64,000 nucleotides of DNA from Pseudomonas sp. WJP1 (GTDB lineage Bacteria > Pseudomonadota > Gammaproteobacteria > Pseudomonadales > Pseudomonadaceae): assembly GCF_028471945.1 (NCBI RefSeq), contig NZ_CP110128.1, positions 422,501 to 486,500 of the forward strand. Direction: 5' to 3'. A program made the translations under genes and the position numbers. Position 1 is the stretch's first letter; each line of letters starts with the position of its first letter. Positions 15,871-27,100 of this stretch are shown here, piece by piece. The notes under the pieces are model-generated. The model did not search any database and was not told where the DNA came from. It saw only the letters and a program-made list of their open reading frames with translations.

Positions 15871-17542
15871 GTGCCGCCTCCAGCAAAATCCGCCCACTGG
15901 AACAGGTGGCGGTTTCGTTGCGATAGGCGAAATACAGTTTGCCGCGGGTTGGGTCGAAGCGCAGGTGCAGCTGGACTTCGTCGCCGGGACGCACCAGTTG
16001 CTGGAACTTCAGCACTTCCATGCCGGCGAATTTCTCTGGCAGGTTCATCAGTTGCTGGCCCAGGTGCATCGCCCACTCCACCTGCACCACGCCGGGCAAC
16101 ACGGGAGCTGTGGGAAAGTGCCCGCTGAAATAGGCAAGGTCCGGCGGAACAGCCAGCTGCAGGCTCCACTCACCGTTGGTTTCGACTTGTTCCAGTACCT
16201 GCGGCGCCTTGGGGCGTGGTGCCAGCAGCAGGGCTTCGACGTCGGCCTGTGGCAGTTTGCCCTGGGCGTTCAACGGCAGTTGTTGCAGCAGGCGCCAGCG
16301 CCTTGGCAAAGCCAGGGCTTCACAGTGCAGGCTCAGGTGTTGACGCAGTTGTTCCGTGAGTGTACGTCGACCCTGATTACGCAGCACATGCAAGCCCGCG
16401 TCACTCAGGACCAGCAACGCGCCCAGCGAAGCGCGGTTTTCCTGGACGACACCCAGGCGCGCCTCGGCAACCCAGTCGTGGTCCATCAGCGCTTGCTCCA
16501 GCATCGGCAGCGAGATCCGTTTCTCCTCCAGCTTGACGATCCGGTCAAGTCGTCCAAGCAGTTCGAACCGGCCGTCAGCCGCGATTCGCGCTGCATCGGC
16601 CGTATGCTCGATATGACCGTCAGGCAAGTAGGGCGAGGCGATGAGCAAGGCACCCTCATTGTCCTGGCTCAACTGGACGTCGGCAAAGGGCTGCCACAGT
16701 GACTGGCCCTGACGCCAGGCTATGCCGCCCGTTTCCGAGCTGCCGAATATTTCCGTGGGCCATTGCTGCAGGCGTTGGTGCAGGCGCTGCGCGGCCTCGG
16801 CGGGCAGCGCGCCACCGGAAGAAAACACCCGACGCACCGAGCTCAGCGCTGGCCAGTCGAGGTTGTCGCCCATGCGCTTGAGCAGGGCCGGGCTGGCAAC
16901 CCAGGCGAAGACCGGGTGCTCGCGACTGGCGCGCTGCAAGTCTTCCGGGAAGGCCAGTTGTCTGCGAACGAACGGGCGGCCCGCGCACAGTGGCCACAGC
17001 ACCCGGAACAGCAGGCCATAGATGTGCTGGGTGGCGACGCTGCCAACGATGCAGGCCGGCCCCAGGTCGGCGCCCCACAGCTGTTCCAGGGCCTGGACTT
17101 CATTGACCAGTTGGCGCAGGTTTTTTTCGATGCGCTTGGGTTCGCCGCTGGAGCCGGAGGTGCACAGGCTTAGCGAACAGCCGTCAAGGTCGAGTGCAGC
17201 GGCGCCAAGGGGCGGATCCTGAAAATCCCCCGGATGCGTATCGTCCGGCTGATCGGTGAGCCATGCATCCACTTCGCCGGACCAGCGCTGGCGAGTTTGC
17301 GGTTGCAAGTCGGCGGGCAGCAGCACGCTGACCCCGGCACGCCAGGCGCCCAACAGGGCAATCGCCAGGTCGGCGGCGTCTTCAAGGTGCACGGCAATGT
17401 GCTGCACCCCACGGGTTTGCAGGCCAGCGGCCAGGCGCAGGGCCTGCTCACGCAATTGTGCGTGATCGAGCCGGGGTTCAGCCGTCACGGCACGCTCCGG
17501 CTCGGCCTTGAGCAGCATATTCTCAAGTTTTATCCAGTTCAT
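15863..17542 (-). CDS. AMP-dependent acyl ligase fused to FabZ-like dehydratase (ApeH-ApeI type)
   Basis: A 559-residue two-domain enzyme. Residues 1 to about 440 are an adenylate-forming ligase: P-loop [23 protein letters not shown], and [17 protein letters not shown] with the hinge lysines. Residues from about 460 form a hot-dog dehydratase with catalytic [21 protein letters not shown] (His and Glu). In described APE clusters these are ApeH, which loads an aromatic acid on the ACP, and ApeI. Here they are one polypeptide. ATG at 17542 overlaps the membrane protein stop (ATGA) with GAGG seven bases before; the ATG-like start 11 codons earlier is inside that gene. The likely substrate is the lyase product. 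Confidence 0.88.
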   Translation of the reverse strand: MNWIKLENMLLKAEPERAVTAEPRLDHAQLREQALRLAAGLQTRGVQHIAVHLEDAADLAIALLGAWRAGVSVLLPADLQPQTRQRWSGEVDAWLTDQPDDTHPGDFQDPPLGAAALDLDGCSLSLCTSGSSGEPKRIEKNLRQLVNEVQALEQLWGADLGPACIVGSVATQHIYGLLFRVLWPLCAGRPFVRRQLAFPEDLQRASREHPVFAWVASPALLKRMGDNLDWPALSSVRRVFSSGGALPAEAAQRLHQRLQQWPTEIFGSSETGGIAWRQGQSLWQPFADVQLSQDNEGALLIASPYLPDGHIEHTADAARIAADGRFELLGRLDRIVKLEEKRISLPMLEQALMDHDWVAEARLGVVQENRASLGALLVLSDAGLHVLRNQGRRTLTEQLRQHLSLHCEALALPRRWRLLQQLPLNAQGKLPQADVEALLLAPRPKAPQVLEQVETNGEWSLQLAVPPDLAYFSGHFPTAPVLPGVVQVEWAMHLGQQLMNLPEKFAGMEVLKFQQLVRPGDEVQLHLRFDPTRGKLYFAYRNETATCSSGRILLEAAHA

Positions 17543-18084
17543 GGGCGGCCTCGTACCCGTTGTCGTATTAGCCATTCAATGGCAAACATCAGGCCTATCA
17601 ATCCGTAGGAGATCAGGCCGGTGTACAGCATCCACCAGCTCAGCGGCGCCCACAGTGTCAGGGCCGCAGCGCAGATCCCGTTGCACAGGAAAAACACGCA
17701 CCAGGCGATGGTCACCTGGCGGGTATAGCGGATGGCCTTGGCCGGCAAATGCGCTTCGCGCAGGCGGGCCATGCGTTCGACCATCGGCGGACCATACTTC
17801 AGGCTCAGTCCGAACAGCCCCAGCATGAACCCGCTGATCAATACCGGGTACCAACGCAGCAGTAGCGGACTGTCGAACAGCGCCAGCAGCAGGCAGAACA
17901 GGATGGCCACGCCAGCCATCCACGAACTGCCTGGGCGTCGCTTCCCCGTCAGCGCGCGGGCCAGCCACAGGCTGCCCAGCAGCAGCCCGAACTGCCACGG
18001 GGCGAAATGCTCCATGCCGAAATACACCGCAAAAGGGTATAGCAAGCCCGCCAGCAGCAGGCCGAGGCCGATCAGTCGACTCAT
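17539..18084 (-). CDS. COG4648-like membrane protein of the APE cluster (ApeG-type)
   Basis: A 181-residue integral membrane protein with about five or six helices, including LIGLGLLLAGLLYPFAVYFG, GVAILFCLLLALF, YPVLISGFMLGLFGLSL and MLYTGLISYGLIGLMFAIEWLI. A positively charged loop RMARLREAHLPAKAIRYTRQ lies in the middle. Proteins of this type accompany ACPs and the ligase in APE clusters, but no activity is known to me. Both ends overlap their neighbours by 4 bases (ATGA), so it is translated together with the second ACP and the ligase. Confidence 0.82.
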   Translation of the reverse strand: MSRLIGLGLLLAGLLYPFAVYFGMEHFAPWQFGLLLGSLWLARALTGKRRPGSSWMAGVAILFCLLLALFDSPLLLRWYPVLISGFMLGLFGLSLKYGPPMVERMARLREAHLPAKAIRYTRQVTIAWCVFFLCNGICAAALTLWAPLSWWMLYTGLISYGLIGLMFAIEWLIRQRVRGRP

Positions 18085-18335
18085 GCGGTCGGTTGAACCA
18101 GACGGTAGACCGCCTCGACCACGTCACTGACAGTACGCACCGACTTGAATTCTTCGGCGGCGATTTTCTTGCCGGTCTGGCGCTTGATGTGATCGATCAG
18201 GTCGACCGCGTCGATGCTGTCGATTTCCAGGTCCTGGTACAGGTTGGATTCGAGGCTCACCCGTTCGGGGTCCAGTTCGAACAGCTCGACCAAGGCATCG
18301 CGCAAGGTGTTGAAAATGTCGTCACGAGTTTGCAT
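18081..18335 (-). CDS. Acyl carrier protein, APE cluster (ApeF-type)
   Basis: An 84-residue acyl carrier protein. The phosphopantetheine attachment Ser40 lies in LEIDSIDAVDLIDHI, and the family's helix II pattern follows. It is acidic, as expected. Only 9 bases separate it from the first ACP, and it overlaps the membrane protein gene by 4 bases. Two ACPs are normal for aryl polyene systems, one probably for starter loading and one for elongation; which does which cannot be told from sequence. No phosphopantetheinyl transferase gene is in the window, so the cell's general enzyme must modify it. Confidence 0.92.
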   Translation of the reverse strand: MQTRDDIFNTLRDALVELFELDPERVSLESNLYQDLEIDSIDAVDLIDHIKRQTGKKIAAEEFKSVRTVSDVVEAVYRLVQPTA

Positions 18336-18344
18336 GGTCCGGTC

Positions 18345-18605
18345 TCAAGCTGCCTGTTTTGCAGTGACGAAGGCCGCAAGGCTCGCCACGTTACTGAAGT
18401 GATTGCGCGTGTCCTTGGCGTCGGCATCGATCTTGATGCCGTACTTTTTCTGGATGGCCAGGCCCAGTTCCAGGGCGTCTACCGAATCCAGGCCCAGGCC
18501 TTCGCCGAACAGGGTCTGTTCGTCTCCTATGTCCTCGGCACTGATGTCTTCGAGGCCAAGGGCGTCGATGATCAGGTTCTTTATGTCACGGTGCAGATCG
18601 CTCAT
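18345..18605 (-). CDS. Acyl carrier protein, APE cluster (ApeE-type)
   Basis: An 86-residue acyl carrier protein with attachment Ser41 in the canonical GLGLDSVDALELGLAI and a C-terminal HFSNVASLAAFV helix. It differs clearly from the neighbouring ACP (DSVDALEL against DSIDAVDL), so the pair is not a recent duplication. The start ATG at 18605 has GGAG about ten bases upstream and overlaps the acyltransferase by 20 bases. Confidence 0.92.
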   Translation of the reverse strand: MSDLHRDIKNLIIDALGLEDISAEDIGDEQTLFGEGLGLDSVDALELGLAIQKKYGIKIDADAKDTRNHFSNVASLAAFVTAKQAA

Positions 18606-19395
18606 CTTCGGCGAGCTCCTTGATAAAGTAAGAATGCAAATAATCGTTGAGCTTGCGCGAGGCCTGGGGGGGCGGGCCTAGCGCTGCGAAGGCCTGGGGA
18701 TCTATATCGTCCCCGACGCGGAAACTGAAGTGTACGCGGCGCTGGGGGATGCGATACCAGGGCTCGGCCTTGGTCAGTGTGGTCGGGCTGACCCTGATCA
18801 CTACGGGGGTGAGGATTTTCGCACCACGCACGGCAATTGCCGCGCCCCCCCGATGAAAGGCGGGCGCCTGGCCTGGCTGGGTGCGTGTACCTTCGGGAAA
18901 GATGATCAGGGTCTGGCCTTGCTTCAGCGCATCGGCGGCGGCATCGAGCATGTCCATGCTGCCGTCGTTGCTGATGTATTCGGTGCGACGCAGGGGCGTG
19001 CGGGTGAACGGGTTATCCCAAAGGCTTTGCTTGACCACACAGTTGGCGTGGCGAACCAGGCCGATCAAGAACACCACATCGATCAGCGATGGGTGATTGG
19101 CAACGATCATCTGGCCCGGCCGCCCGAGTTTTTCCGCGCCTTGAATCTCGTAGGTCAGCACGCCGGCGCGGGCCATGAAGCGGACGAACAACCAGAAACA
19201 GCGGCTGACAGTTTGACGCGCCCGCAACCGGTGGGTCTGGGCATCACCTGGCAGGCAGGCCAGCAACGGGAAAATTACCAGGCGCAGGCACAGGCCGCCC
19301 AACCCGAAGAGGGCAAAGCTTGCGGCAGTGGCCAGCAGGCGCCAGTAGTAGGCATCGCGGTTTTTTTCAGTCACAGGTTGCGTTGCCAGGTCCAT
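18586..19395 (-). CDS. PlsC-like 1-acyl-glycerol-3-phosphate acyltransferase family, APE cluster
   Basis: A 269-residue membrane acyltransferase. It has an N-terminal hydrophobic segment (FALFGLGGLCLRLVIFPLLACL), the catalytic NHPSLID box at 100-106 (His101, Asp106) and the phosphate-binding FPEGTR at 166-171. ATG at 19395 was chosen; it overlaps the upstream gene by 25 bases, and the longer frame to 19449 reads deep into it. It probably acylates the glycerol or sugar scaffold that carries the polyene. The fatty acid donor is unknown. Confidence 0.87.
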   Translation of the reverse strand: MDLATQPVTEKNRDAYYWRLLATAASFALFGLGGLCLRLVIFPLLACLPGDAQTHRLRARQTVSRCFWLFVRFMARAGVLTYEIQGAEKLGRPGQMIVANHPSLIDVVFLIGLVRHANCVVKQSLWDNPFTRTPLRRTEYISNDGSMDMLDAAADALKQGQTLIIFPEGTRTQPGQAPAFHRGGAAIAVRGAKILTPVVIRVSPTTLTKAEPWYRIPQRRVHFSFRVGDDIDPQAFAALGPPPQASRKLNDYLHSYFIKELAEDERSAP

Positions 19396-20096
19396 ACACG
19401 ATTTTTCCAGGCATGTTGGCAGGTGGTTTGCGAGCCCAGCAGCGTGCACAACAGGTTCAACGCGTGCGGCCAGCGAGCGTTGGACAACGCATCCGTGGCG
19501 CTGTTCAGGGACAACTGCCAGTCATTACCCGGGGTAATCAGCAGGCCGACGGCATAAGGGAAGGGCACATCGTCGATCCAGGCCGAATAGGCCTGTGGCG
19601 GTTGCTCTTCGGTGACCACCAGTAATACCGCGGGTGAGCCTTCAGCCAGCAGGGCCGCAGCCTCCAGCATGCCGTGTTCAAGGCCGTCGCCAGCGGCGGC
19701 CAGGGCAGTCATTTCGCTGGTTTCACCGCGCATGATCGACCACAGGCCGATGATCGCGTTATGCACCGACAGGCTGAACTGGGTCGGCGACAATGGCTGG
19801 TCGACGGCCAGGTCGCTGAGAATGTCGAAGGTGCGCGGGGTTTCGCCGTGACGGGAAACAAAGACTAATGGCAGGTCCTGATGGGCTTCGGCCAATGGCC
19901 AGCCGACACTGAATGCCATGCGCGCCAGACGGCTGAGCCGCCGCCGCTGCATGGCCGGCAGGAACGAAACATTGGGTGCGGCATCGCTGGCCGGCAACAT
20001 CAACGGTTGCCGGCACCAGGCCTGCCAGTCATCCACGCTTTCAAGCCCCGGGGCCCAAGCGCGCCACTGGGCGATGTTGAAATTGATCACAGACAT
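19371..20096 (-). CDS. Truncated beta-ketoacyl synthase-like protein, chain-length-factor type (ApeC-like)
   Basis: A 241-residue protein resembling only the N-terminal half of a ketosynthase (Ketoacyl-synt_2-like): RRLSRLARMAFSVGWPLAE, then LVFVSRHGETPRTFDILSDLA, SPTQFSLSVHNAIIGLWSI and PAVLLVVTEEQPP. The active-site cysteine position in SVHNAIIG is occupied by a non-cysteine, so it cannot condense by itself. In described APE systems ApeC is such a shortened chain-length factor that partners ApeO. It is the first gene of the 19-gene operon, facing the ParA gene across a 355-base gap. Confidence 0.8.
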   Translation of the reverse strand: MSVINFNIAQWRAWAPGLESVDDWQAWCRQPLMLPASDAAPNVSFLPAMQRRRLSRLARMAFSVGWPLAEAHQDLPLVFVSRHGETPRTFDILSDLAVDQPLSPTQFSLSVHNAIIGLWSIMRGETSEMTALAAAGDGLEHGMLEAAALLAEGSPAVLLVVTEEQPPQAYSAWIDDVPFPYAVGLLITPGNDWQLSLNSATDALSNARWPHALNLLCTLLGSQTTCQHAWKNRVWTWQRNL

Positions 20097-20451
20097 TCAA
20101 TCCCGCCCTTGCAGGCTTCCTGACGCGGTGAGTGGCGCAACGGCACGGCACACCCTGCGTGGCGCTTGGCGCCAAGTGGTGCGCATTATCCCGGTGCGAC
20201 GAACGTGTAGCAAATACTGGTTACGTTTTGCTCAATCAGTTGTGCAGGTCAGTTCGCAAAAACTGAACGTTTGGCAATTATTCACATTTTCATCGGGCCG
20301 TCTGTCGGCTTTGGTCTCGGTTTACAGCGGTGCCAGCGGCATTTTCGGCAGGAAAAGTCTGCTGACTGTGTAGTCCCTGTGCCTGCGAGGTAGCGAAGCC
20401 ATGCCGTGCACCACTACACTCGGTCATTCTTTGATACACGGAGGTTTTGCA
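20097..20451. promoter_or_regulatory. Divergent APE operon / parA control region
   Basis: This 355-base gap must hold the promoter for the whole APE operon (minus strand) and one for parA (plus strand). Visible elements are a perfect palindrome CTTGGCGCCAAG at 20165-20176, 69 bases before the first APE start codon, and an inverted repeat CAGTT-N6-AACTG at 20250-20265 in an AT-rich stretch (20200-20300). GGAGG at 20440-20445 is the parA ribosome site. I saw no gene in it. Operator roles are inference. Confidence 0.5.
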
Positions 20452-21222
20452 ATGCGGCGCGTGGTGTTCAATCAGAAAGGTGGCGTGGGCAAGTCCAGTA
20501 TTGCCTGCAATCTGGCGGCGGTCAGCGCCAGCGAGGGTTATCGCACCCTGTTGGTCGATCTCGATGCCCAGGCCAACTCCACTCAGTACCTGACGGGACT
20601 CACCGGTGACGATATCCCGATGGGGATTGCCGATTTCTTCAAGCAGACTTTGTCATCCGGGCCTTTCTCCAAGAAAAACCAGGTCGACATCTACGAAACG
20701 CCGTTCGACAACCTCCATGTCGTGACCGCTACCGCCGAGTTGGCGGAGTTGCAGCCCAAGCTTGAGGCCAAGCACAAGATCAATAAGCTGCGCAAATTGC
20801 TCGAAGAGCTTGATGAAGACTACGATCGGATCTACCTGGATACGCCGCCGGCATTGAATTTTTACGCTGTTTCGGCGTTGATTGCCGCTGATCGTGTATT
20901 GATCCCCTTTGATTGCGACAGTTTTTCCCGGCAGGCGCTTTATGGTGTGCTGGCTGAGATAGAAGAACTGAAAGATGACCACAACGAAGGCCTGGAAGTC
21001 GAAGGCATCGTGGTCAACCAGTTTCAGGCCCGCGCCAGTCTGCCCCAGCAAATCCTCGACGAATTGATCGCCGAAGGCCTGCCGGTGCTGCCGGTGTACC
21101 TGGGCAGCTCGGTGCGCATGCGCGAATCCCACCAGGCCAACACGCCGCTGATCCATCTCGACCCGCGGCACAAGCTGACTCAGCAGTTTGTCGAGTTGCA
21201 CAATTTGCTGGAAAACACCTGA
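20452..21222 (+). CDS. ParA family ATPase (orphan, no ParB alongside)
   Basis: A 256-residue MinD/ParA-type P-loop ATPase. The deviant Walker A box KGGVGKSS is at residues 9-16 with the signature lysine Lys9; [12 protein letters not shown] is the A' motif and [13 protein letters not shown] the Walker B region. ATG at 20452 has GGAGG 7 bases upstream and gives the usual start directly before VFNQKGG; an ATG at 20401 is not supported. No partner ParB or centromere-like repeats are seen nearby, so it may position some other cargo rather than a chromosome. The next gene is on the opposite strand. Confidence 0.88.
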   Translation: MRRVVFNQKGGVGKSSIACNLAAVSASEGYRTLLVDLDAQANSTQYLTGLTGDDIPMGIADFFKQTLSSGPFSKKNQVDIYETPFDNLHVVTATAELAELQPKLEAKHKINKLRKLLEELDEDYDRIYLDTPPALNFYAVSALIAADRVLIPFDCDSFSRQALYGVLAEIEELKDDHNEGLEVEGIVVNQFQARASLPQQILDELIAEGLPVLPVYLGSSVRMRESHQANTPLIHLDPRHKLTQQFVELHNLLENT

Positions 21223-21245
21223 TCGTTACTGTCTACACAAAACAC

Positions 21246-21335
21246 TGTGGGAGCGAGCCTGCTCGCGATGGCGGTAGATCAGTCAACAGAGATGTTGAAT
21301 GTAAAGCCCTCATCGCGAGCAGGCTCGCTCCTACA
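21246..21335. repeat. REPIN between parA and trxC
   Basis: Two inverted REP palindromes, TGTGGGAGCGAGCCTGCTCG and CGAGCAGGCTCGCTCCTACA, enclose about 45 bases. It sits between the convergent ends of parA and trxC and probably provides 3' hairpins to both messages. Confidence 0.93.
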
Positions 21336-21351
21336 GTGGTTCCGAATACCT

Positions 21352-21786
21352 TCAGATCCCTTGGCTACGCAACCAGCTCATCAACTGCGGTAACGGGAAG
21401 GCCCCGCTCTGGCGCGCGACTTCCCGACCGTTCTTGAACAGAATCAAGCTCGGAATCGAGCGAATTCCCAACTGCGCCGACAATTGCTGGTTTGCCTCGC
21501 TGTCCAGCTTGGCCAGCCGACATTTGCCCGCCAATTGCCCTGCCGCCTGCTCGAACACCGGCGCGAACGACTTGCACGGCCCGCACCAGTCCGCCCACAC
21601 ATCCACCAAAAGCGGCAGATCGCCCTTGATCTGACTGGCGTAATCGCCTTGCTTGAGTTCGAAGGGCTTGTTCAGCAGGACCTCGGCCTTGCAGCGTCCA
21701 CATTTGGGATGGTCGCCCAGGCGCTCGGCGGGAATGCGGTTGAGGCCGTTGCAGTGGGGGCAGGGGATGAGGAGTGGGTCGGTCAT
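21352..21786 (-). CDS. trxC: Thioredoxin 2 (TrxC)
   Basis: A 144-residue thioredoxin with an N-terminal zinc ribbon: Cys9-x2-Cys12 and Cys29-x2-Cys32. The redox box WADWCGPCKS follows, with Cys68 and Cys71. This zinc-finger-plus-thioredoxin build distinguishes TrxC from TrxA. The cis-proline is in IRSIPSLILFKNG. It is a cytoplasmic disulfide reductase usually induced by oxidative stress. ATG at 21786 begins MTDPLLIPCPHC, the family's usual start; the ATG ten codons earlier was not used. Confidence 0.95.
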   Translation of the reverse strand: MTDPLLIPCPHCNGLNRIPAERLGDHPKCGRCKAEVLLNKPFELKQGDYASQIKGDLPLLVDVWADWCGPCKSFAPVFEQAAGQLAGKCRLAKLDSEANQQLSAQLGIRSIPSLILFKNGREVARQSGAFPLPQLMSWLRSQGI

Positions 21787-21915
21787 GAGGGATATCCAAT
21801 TGGAAGCTGATAGCACCTAGTTGGAGACGTTTGCTTATATTTTCAATCATGCATCGACTGACGTTGAAACTAGGCTGAAGAAGAATCTGATTGAGACCGT
21901 TGGTCTGCTTGGGGG

Positions 21916-21932
21916 TATCGCAACTTGCGATA
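21916..21932. promoter_or_regulatory. higO: Perfect palindrome upstream of higBA, candidate HigA operator
   Basis: TATCGCAACTTGCGATA is a 17-base perfect palindrome 52 bases before the higB start. A second half-site, ATGCGATAA, lies at 21966-21974, close to the start codon. HigA antitoxins repress their operon through such inverted repeats overlapping the promoter. Confidence 0.65.
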
Positions 21933-21983
21933 AAAAATCTTTGTGATTAACTCATTCATAGCAAAATGCGATAAGGATGTTGC

Positions 21984-22279
21984 ATGCGAGTATTTTCCGA
22001 AAGACGAATCTGGGACGCCAAGGAAAAGTGGCCGCAGGCGGCCAGCGCACTGGATCAGTGGTATCGAATGGCGAAGCGGTCAAGCCCAGAGATTTTGCGG
22101 CAATGAAATCTTCATTTCCCGCAACCGACAAAGTCGGTGAGTTTCACGTTTTCGATATTGGCGGTAACAAATTACGGCTGATCGCCTATGTTCGGTATCC
22201 GCATCAAAAAATCTACATAAAACATGTGCTGGATCACCGCGAATATGACCGCGGTAAATGGAAGGAGACAAAAGCATGA
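21984..22279 (+). pseudogene. higB: HigB-type toxin gene with a one-base frameshift
   Basis: Reading from ATG 21984 gives MRVFSERRIWDAKEKW, then PQAASALDQWYRMAK, a HigB N-terminus, but this frame stops at 22104. The C-terminal half (KPRDFAAMKSSFPATDKVG, EFHVFDIGGNKLRLIAY, YIKHVLDHREYDRGKW) continues in the -1 frame to the stop at 22277-22279. Restoring one base near 22076 (AAG-GCG in place of AAGCG) yields a continuous 98-residue protein of normal HigB length. No slippery heptamer is visible, so a disabling deletion or a sequencing error is more likely than programmed frameshifting. The toxin family cleaves mRNA on the ribosome. The ORF starting at 21977 reads the N-terminal half in the wrong frame. 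Confidence 0.82.
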
Positions 22280-22677
22280 GCGTTATGATCAAAAACGCGG
22301 CCGAGCACTGGGAGTTCGTATCGCCATTGCTACGCAAACCCAAAAACGAAGACGACTATGACACGCTGGTGCAGGCACTCGACGAGTTACTCGAGATGAC
22401 CGGAGTTGACGAGTCGCACCCCCTGATGAGTCTGGTGGACATCATCGGAGACTGGATTGAGGAATGGGATCACAAACATCACCCTATGCCCGAGGCCACA
22501 GGTGCCGAAGTGCTGGGTTACATGATGCGCGAACATGGATTGACTCAAAGTGACCTGCCCGGCGTCGGCCCTCAGTCGGTCGTCTCCGAAATCCTGAGCG
22601 GCAAGCGCCAGCTCAACCTGCGTCAGGTCCGCTGGCTGGCCGAGCGATTCAATGTGCCGGTAGACGTCTTTATCTGA
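22276..22677 (+). CDS. higA: HigA-type antitoxin, XRE family
   Basis: A 133-residue intact antitoxin. The N-terminal half is helical and acidic (LVQALDELLEMTGVDESHPL, DIIGDWIEEWDHKHHPMPE). The C-terminal half is an XRE helix-turn-helix (GAEVLGYMMREHGLTQSDLP, SVVSEILSGKRQLNLRQVRWLAERFNVPVDVF), as in the longer HigA antitoxins. ATG 22276 overlaps the toxin stop (ATGA) with AAGGAGA upstream; the earlier ATG at 22258 is in the toxin coding end. Its toxin gene is frameshifted, so it may survive as a repressor of its own promoter or as protection against related toxins. It converges with selO six bases away. Confidence 0.87.
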   Translation: MSVMIKNAAEHWEFVSPLLRKPKNEDDYDTLVQALDELLEMTGVDESHPLMSLVDIIGDWIEEWDHKHHPMPEATGAEVLGYMMREHGLTQSDLPGVGPQSVVSEILSGKRQLNLRQVRWLAERFNVPVDVFI

Positions 22678-22683
22678 CCTGCC

Positions 22684-24195
<1,512 letters not shown>

Positions 24196-27100
24196 TTAGT
24201 CGAGTTTGGCGGCAGGTGGTTCCTGCGCCGATTTACCGTCGACCAGTGGCACGATGGTTTTCGCTTCCGGCTCGATCGGTACCATCTTGTATTCCTGGCC
24301 GTGGAGATTCTTGAGGTAGACCTCCATCTGGCGGAACGAGATGTTGATGTGCTGCTTCTTGAACTCCCGGTTGATGAAGCGGTTGACCTCATCGAGCACT
24401 GGGTTGCGGTCGCCGAGGTCGCGCACATGCATGCGCAACTCGTGGTCGAGGGTGCTTTCGCCGAAGTTCAGGAAGTACACGTGCGGCTCGGGTTCCTTGA
24501 GGACCCGCGGGTTTTCCCGTGCGGCTTTCAACAGCAGCTCTTTCACCAGATCCAGGTCCGAGCCGTAATCGACCCCGAGCTTGAGCGTCACGCGGGTGAT
24601 GGTATCGGTCAGCGACCAGTTGATCAGTTGCCCGGTAATGAACGTCTTGTTCGGGACAATGATGTCCTTGCGGTCGAAGTCGGTGATGGTGGTGGCGCGG
24701 ATGCGGATCTTGCTCACAGTGCCCGACAGGTTACCGATGGTGATGGTGTCGCCGATGCGCACCGGGCGTTCGAACAGGATCATGATGCCGGAGATAAAGT
24801 TGGCGAAGATCTCCTGCATGCCGAAGCCGAGGCCGACCGATAGCGCCGCGACCAGCCATTGCAACTTGTCCCAGCTCACGCCGAGGGTCGACAGGGTCGA
24901 GACGAAGCCGATACCGGCGATCACGTAGGACAGCAGCGTGGTTGTGGCGTAGGCGCTGCCCTGGGCCAGGTTCAGCTTCGACAGCACGAACACTTCCAGC
25001 AACCCGGGCAAGTTACGCGCCAGGGCAAAGGTGATGCCGATGATGATCAGCGCGCCCAGCATGTCGCCGATGCTGATCGGCACCATGCTCATGTTGGCGC
25101 CCGTGCCGCTGGTGTATTCGTAGAGGGTGACGTTGTCCAGGTACGAGAACACCGTGATCAAGTCGGCCCAGACCCAGTACAGGGCAGCGATGAAGCCGCC
25201 CAGCAGCGCCAGGCGAATCAGGCGCAGGGACTGTTCATTGACCTTCTCGATGTCCATCGTCGGTTCTTCGATGACCGCTTCGCCGTCGCCGGCCTCTTTC
25301 GCCGCCTGGCGTTTGGCCAGGGCGCGCTGGTAAGCCAGGCGGCGTGCCGCCACGCTCAGGCCGCGCACGAAGGTCGCTTCGATCACCAGCCAGAACATCA
25401 GCAGGTAAAGGGTGTTGATCAGCCGGTCACTGAGTTTGAGCGCGGTGTAGTAGTAGCCGAAGCACACGGCCACGAACAGCGCGATCGGCAGCGCGGTAAA
25501 CACAATGCCCAGGGCCTTGCGGAACAACGAGGCGTTTTCGTGGGTCGGGCTGCTGATCAGCAAGCGGCTGAGCAGCCAGGTCATCAAGGCGTAGCAGATC
25601 AGCACCACCGGCATGCCGAGCACGTCATCGGCCAGCGCCGCCGGTTGCAGTTCCGCCACCGCCACCACGGTGACCAGGGCCATCACGACCATGCCAAGGC
25701 GACGGACCCAGCCGCGCAGGAACTCCACCTGGGGTTTTTCCCAACGGAAGTGCAGTTCCGCCACGCCACCCGGCGCAAGGATTCGGTAGGCGGTGTAGAA
25801 CACCAGCCAGGCCCCGGCCATTTGCAGCAATGCCGCGCCCATGCTCGCGTTCTGCCCGCGGGCGTCGATTTGCAGGGCCAGGCCACACAAGGCGAGGCCC
25901 AGCGACACCGGCATTGCCAGCAGGATGTTGATCAAAATGGCCTGGGGTGTGTGCCACTGGCTGTCACGCTTGAAATGGCCGATGTCCTGGTGGACCTTGT
26001 TCAGGCGGGCATACAGCTGCTTGCGTCGCCATAGCAGTGCGCCAATCAGCAGCGCCAGCGGCAGGAACAGCAGTGGGCGCTGGGTGAGGCCGTCGACCAG
26101 TTCACTCAGGCTCGAAGCCCAGGGCAGGGAATCCACCTGACGGCTCAGGCGCTCCGGCACAGTACGAAACCACTCCACATCCAGTGGCTTGTTGCTGGGA
26201 ATCCAGAACATCTGCTCATCGAGTGTTGCCCGCAGGCTTTGCGCCGTACTGAGCAGTTGCTTCTGGTTCAGTTGCAGGGTGATGGATTCGTTGAGGACCG
26301 CGCTCAGTTCACGGTTAAGCCGTTCCAGCAGGTCGGCACGGGTGGTGGCCAGTTCCAACAGGGTTTTGCGCAGCTGTGGCGTGACCTGCTCGGGCGGCTG
26401 GGTCGACAGCAGGTTGTCGACGTAGGTCGCCGGGTTGCTGAGCAGCTCCCGTTGCTGGCTGACCTCGAACTGATACAGGCGAATATCGGCGATCTGGTCC
26501 GCCAGGTCGCGGTCGACCCGAAGGCGTGGCAAGGCCTGTTTCTGCTTGTAGAGAATCTTGGAGAGCAGCAGGCTGCCCTTGAGCACGTTGATCTGCTCGT
26601 CCAGGGCGGAATCGCTCTGGGTCAGGCTGTCCAGTTGTTGCTTGGTTTGCAGGTTCTTCTGCGTGACTTCGTTGAGACGGTCGGTGCTTTTGAGCAGGTA
26701 GTCCGAGAGCTTCAGGTTGGCCGTGCTTTCGACAGCCAGCAGGCTGCTGCCACCGGCCTTCTGTGCTTCGATCGATTGCTGGGTGACCGTTTCCTGCGAC
26801 TGTGCGAGGCGTTTCTGGTTGATCAGGTTTTGCAGTTCTTGGATTTCCTGATCCAGGCGATCGGACTTTTCCGTCAACAGATCATGTTGGCTGTTACCCA
26901 GGTCTTGCAGCTGGGTATTGCCTGCCAGTTCCTGGCGGCGCAGCGGGATCAGGGCGTTCAATGCCGTGAGCTCGGCATTGAGCTGGTCGCGCTGCTCGGC
27001 GCTCAGGGTCTTGCCCGCGTCTTTGCCGGCCTTGAGGATGTTGTTGATCTGCTGGATGCGCGTCTGGCTGGCGGAAATTTCCGCTTGGGCGCGTTCGGGC

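Noticed and set aside
22076..22106. Programmed -1 frameshift in higB
   Set aside because: No X-XXY-YYZ slippery sequence or downstream structure is visible near the frame change, so a mutation is the simpler reading.
21977..22279. Open frame of 100 residues taken as the whole toxin
   Set aside because: Its first 33 residues are the HigB N-terminus read out of frame; only the C-terminal part is HigB, so the locus is annotated as a frameshifted gene.
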